NCBI GenBank assembly: GCA_900757285.1
Contig: CAAENI010000237.1
Location: 1 to 8,613 of the forward strand
Direction of reading: 5' to 3'
DNA length: 8,613 nucleotides
Source of the DNA: an uncultured Collinsella sp.
GTDB lineage: Bacteria > Actinomycetota > Coriobacteriia > Coriobacteriales > Coriobacteriaceae
A program made the translations under genes and the position numbers. Every line of letters begins with the position of its first letter. The first letter of the stretch is position 1. Shown in pieces: positions 6,581 through 8,613 of this stretch. The notes under the pieces are model-generated. The model had not been told where the DNA came from. It made no database searches and saw only the letters and a list, made by a program, of their open reading frames with translations.

Positions 6581-6643
6581 CGCCTCAACTCACCTAACAC
6601 GCCAAAAGGCAAGCAACATTCACCTCCAATGGCCAAGCCACCA

Positions 6644-6755
6644 GGGTAGTCTTTTTGCGACGGGGCTTTTTTGACTACTTTTTCGCAAACGCAAGTGCTC
6701 GGCGAGGCAGCCGACAAGAGGTAGTCAAAAAAGCCCCGTCCCAAAAAGACTACCC
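6644..6755. repeat. 112-bp element with 35-bp inverted arms (MITE-like or bidirectional hairpin)
   Basis: The arms at 6644-6678 and 6721-6755 are complementary at 34 of 35 positions; the only mismatch is 6658/6741. They enclose a 42-base centre that has its own small stem (TCGGC 6699-6703 with GCCGA 6710-6714). Each arm also starts and ends with the hexamer GTAGTC or its complement GACTAC, so four copies alternate in orientation (6646, 6673, 6721, 6748) and each arm can fold alone. The element fills the gap between convergent merR-like and xseB genes, where a two-way terminator would be expected. However, the T-runs lie inside the arms, not after the stem, so standard intrinsic termination is doubtful. 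No transposase or clear target duplication is present. A non-autonomous mobile element or REP-like repeat is the main alternative. Confidence 0.85.
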
Positions 6756-6775
6756 CAAAGTGGACTGCGAGATGG

Positions 6776-7042
6776 TTAGAACGAGAGGTTGTCGTCGGTG
6801 TTGGCGGCTTCGCCGTCGGCGAGCACGTCGTTGCCGTCGACGTCCTTAAGGAGCACCGAGACCTTCTGCTCGGCATCAGTCAGGCGGGTACGCAGGCTCT
6901 TAAGAAGCTCGACGCCGCGGGTGTAGCTCTCGAGCGACTCCTCGAGCTCCATGTCGCCCGACTCCAAGCTGCGGATGATGAGCTCCAGCTCCTGCGAGGC
7001 CTGCTTGTACGTAAGCTGCTCTACCGGGGTCTTCTCTGCCAT
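6776..7042 (-). CDS. xseB: Exodeoxyribonuclease VII small subunit
   Basis: This complete 88-residue protein is close to the usual 70-85 residues of XseB. The conserved core LTYKQASQELELIIRSLESG lies at residues 10-29 and is followed by MELEESLESYTRGVELLKSL at 31-50, two helices typical of the family, then an acidic, poorly conserved tail from about residue 67. XseB binds XseA in several copies to form exonuclease VII, which degrades single-stranded DNA from both ends and acts in repair of damaged or mismatched DNA. The ATG at 7040-7042 has AAGGA 8 bases upstream. It follows xseA by 42 bases on the same strand, the common xseA-xseB operon order. Its stop is only 20 bases from the inverted-repeat element. 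Confidence 0.97.
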   Translation of the reverse strand: MAEKTPVEQLTYKQASQELELIIRSLESGDMELEESLESYTRGVELLKSLRTRLTDAEQKVSVLLKDVDGNDVLADGEAANTDDNLSF

Positions 7043-7084
7043 ATCTGTTTCCTTTCCTAAGGGTCTATCACTGCGAAACGCGGT

Positions 7085-8536
7085 CTACTCGACCGTATCG
7101 ACCGTTGCTGCCACGTTGCCGTCTGCCATGCGCACGCGAATGGCGTCGCCAGGCTTAAAGGTCTTGGCACTCGTAGCCACACCATCATCGCTGTACGCGA
7201 TGGAATAGCCGCGAGCAAGCACTTTGAGCGGCGACAGGGCATCGAGCGACGCTGCCGCACGGCTCAGGTCGGACGCTGGCTTGCTGAGCATCGTGCGCCC
7301 TTGATGCTCTAGGCGGGAACTCGCAAGCGTGAGCGCATGGCGCTTACCATCGAGCCCCGAGGTGCTTGTAATCAGACGCTCGGGCAAGCGCTCAAAGTTG
7401 GAGCGGAATGTCCCGACCGAGCGTACTATGGCGCCCGACAGGCGATCGGCAGTCAGCGCAAGCTCCGATTCGCGACGGTCGACCATAAATGTGGGGTCGT
7501 TGAGGCACGGGCGACACGCAGCCGCATCGAGCGCATCGCCCAAGCGAGCCGTATAGGTATCCCAGGCACGGCGACCGCGCTGATCGAGCATCTCCAGGTC
7601 GACCTGGGCCGACCCAATCATCGATGCCATCGCGGCACCCAGACGCTGATGGCGCGCCTCGAGCACATCGGCCAACTCCGTCATAGCCGGCGCCACCGAT
7701 TCTGCCGCCGCCGTGGGCGTGGAGGCGCGACGGTCGCTCACCATATCGCAGATCGAGGTATCGGGCTCATGACCAATGCCGGTCACCACGGGCACAGGAC
7801 AAGCCGCCACCGCGCGGGCAAGTTCCTCGTCATTAAAGGTCATGAGGTCCTCAAAGGAGCCGCCGCCGCGCACCAGCAAAATACAGTCGGGCGCCGGCGT
7901 AATGGAAGCGGCGCGGCGCAAACCCTCAATGAGCTCGGCCGGCGCACCCTCGCCTTGAACCTTGGCGCCCACACAGACGAGCTCGACAAGCGGGTTGCGA
8001 CGACGCAATGTGCGCTTGACGTCGTCGATTACGGCACCCGAAAGCGAGGTGACGACCGCCACGCGGGAGCAGAACACCGGGATGCGGCGCTTGCGCGCTT
8101 CGTCCATCAGGCCCTCGCGGCGTAGCTTTTCGGCCAGTTGCGCCACTTGTTGACGCAGCAGACCCTCCCCCGCCAGCGAGAACGAGCGGGCAACGAAGCT
8201 CATGCGACCCGTAGGCTTGTAGAGATTGAAGCTGCCCTTAAAGCTTACCTGCATGCCGTCGCGCAAGTCGAAGGTGCGCTTAAGGTAGGCGCCCTTCCAG
8301 ATGATGCAGTCGACGGCGGCCGAGTCGTCTTTAATCTGGAAGTAGCAGTGGCCGCTTCGGGCGTTGGGACCACGGAAACCCGTGACCTCGCCCAGGACAC
8401 TCAGCTGCGGAATGGCATCGAGCGCACCGGCGGCGATCTCTACCGCCTGGCTCACGCTGAGCTCCTTACGCTCCTGCTCGTCCGAACCGTCGAACTCGGC
8501 GGAAACGGCATTGCCGGTTAGATTCCAGCCTGCCAC
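7085..8536 (-). CDS. xseA: Exodeoxyribonuclease VII large subunit
   Basis: XseA is the catalytic subunit of exonuclease VII, a cytoplasmic single-strand-specific DNase used in DNA repair. From the chosen start it has 483 residues, within the family range (about 400-490). Domains in order are an OB-fold DNA-binding domain (about 27-122, with LSVLGEVTGFR), the catalytic region with VAVVTSLSGAVIDD (159-172) and RGGGSFEDLMTFNDEELARA (223-242), then GHEPDTSICDMVSDRRAS (255-272) and TPTAAAE (273-279), a long coiled-coil section, and the C-terminal LSPLKVLARGYSIAYSDDG. All hallmark motifs are present. I chose GTG at 8534-8536 because AAAGGAGG (8541-8548) lies 4 bases upstream. The frame also holds ATG at 8554 and TTG at 8563, both lacking a good ribosome site. 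It is co-directional with xseB, 42 bases apart. Base composition is GC-rich. Confidence 0.96.
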   Translation of the reverse strand: MAGWNLTGNAVSAEFDGSDEQERKELSVSQAVEIAAGALDAIPQLSVLGEVTGFRGPNARSGHCYFQIKDDSAAVDCIIWKGAYLKRTFDLRDGMQVSFKGSFNLYKPTGRMSFVARSFSLAGEGLLRQQVAQLAEKLRREGLMDEARKRRIPVFCSRVAVVTSLSGAVIDDVKRTLRRRNPLVELVCVGAKVQGEGAPAELIEGLRRAASITPAPDCILLVRGGGSFEDLMTFNDEELARAVAACPVPVVTGIGHEPDTSICDMVSDRRASTPTAAAESVAPAMTELADVLEARHQRLGAAMASMIGSAQVDLEMLDQRGRRAWDTYTARLGDALDAAACRPCLNDPTFMVDRRESELALTADRLSGAIVRSVGTFRSNFERLPERLITSTSGLDGKRHALTLASSRLEHQGRTMLSKPASDLSRAAASLDALSPLKVLARGYSIAYSDDGVATSAKTFKPGDAIRVRMADGNVAATVDTVE

Positions 8537-8613
8537 GCAGCCTCCTTTCGTCATCGTGCACAAGGGCTCCGGCCCTGCGCAAATTCAAGTCCAACACATA
8601 GTACAGCGCCGCG
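8537..8613 (-). promoter_or_regulatory. xseA upstream region with a possible -10 box and small hairpin
   Basis: On the minus strand TACTAT (8598-8603) resembles a -10 box; its -35 would lie at or beyond the window edge, so it cannot be judged. Downstream, AGGGC (8563-8567) and GCCCT (8572-8576) form a 5-bp stem with a 4-base loop, which is not followed by a U-tract. No gene is seen in these 77 bases. Confidence 0.25.
8541..8548 (-). promoter_or_regulatory. Strong ribosome binding site that decides the xseA start
   Basis: On the minus strand AAAGGAGG ends 4 bases before the GTG at 8534-8536. It would lie inside the coding region if the upstream ATG (8554) or TTG (8563) were used, and neither of those has a comparable site. 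This favours the GTG start. Confidence 0.6.

Noticed and set aside
6644..6755. Reading the inverted repeat as a simple intrinsic terminator or as a CRISPR or attachment site
   Set aside because: There is no U-tract after the stem in either direction, no repeat-spacer periodicity, and no integrase or tRNA nearby.
6655..6849. Plus-strand 64-residue frame starting inside the left arm
   Set aside because: It is made of the repeat and xseB antisense, and is rich in arginine with no start context.
6517..6876. Minus-strand 119-residue frame across the inverted-repeat element
   Set aside because: It overlaps the MerR-type gene end, the inverted repeat and xseB out of frame; its translation is low-complexity (T/P/S runs).
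7337..8125. Plus-strand 262-residue open frame
   Set aside because: It is antisense to xseA, whose family motifs are intact; long antisense frames are expected in GC-rich genes.

Overview
The window looks like chromosomal DNA from a gut-associated actinobacterium of the Coriobacteriia, with Collinsella or a close relative as best guess. This is inference from protein style, the GC-rich housekeeping genes and good Shine-Dalgarno sites; no marker gene settles it. Seven genes lie on the minus strand and one, a MerR-type regulator, on the plus strand. No rRNA, tRNA, CRISPR array, transposase or phage gene was seen, and no gap between genes exceeds about 250 bases.

Layout, left to right. 1-890 (minus): a LysR-type regulator whose last few residues run off the left edge. 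932-1267 (minus): a HinT-like HIT-family nucleotide phosphoramidase/hydrolase. 1422-2642 and 2719-3936 (both minus): two paralogous 12-helix MFS transporters. 4014-5504 (minus): a cytoplasmic type-B carboxylesterase with an intact Ser-Glu-His triad. 5505-5749: a divergent control region. 5750-6580 (plus): a MerR-family activator with a BmrR/GyrI-like ligand-binding C-terminal domain. 6644-6755: a 112-bp element with 35-bp inverted arms. 6776-7042 and 7085-8536 (both minus): xseB and xseA, the small and large subunits of exonuclease VII.

The most interesting part is 1422-6580, which reads as one accessory module. The transcription order is esterase, MFS transporter A, MFS transporter B, with the MerR-type sensor divergent from the esterase. 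The esterase promoter has the 19-bp spacer typical of MerR-activated promoters, and a 20-bp dyad lies over its expected start point. A strong intrinsic terminator sits between the two transporter genes only about 5 bases from the next ribosome binding site, so the second transporter probably depends on read-through. The simplest model is that a small ester (dietary, host or drug-like) enters by one transporter, is cleaved in the cytoplasm, and a product leaves by the other, with the MerR protein sensing substrate or product. The substrate cannot be read from the sequence.

By eye, this module and the LysR gene are less GC-rich than xseAB and the HIT gene, which fits acquisition of an accessory block between housekeeping genes. 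The inverted-repeat element at the MerR-xseB junction marks one edge of that block.
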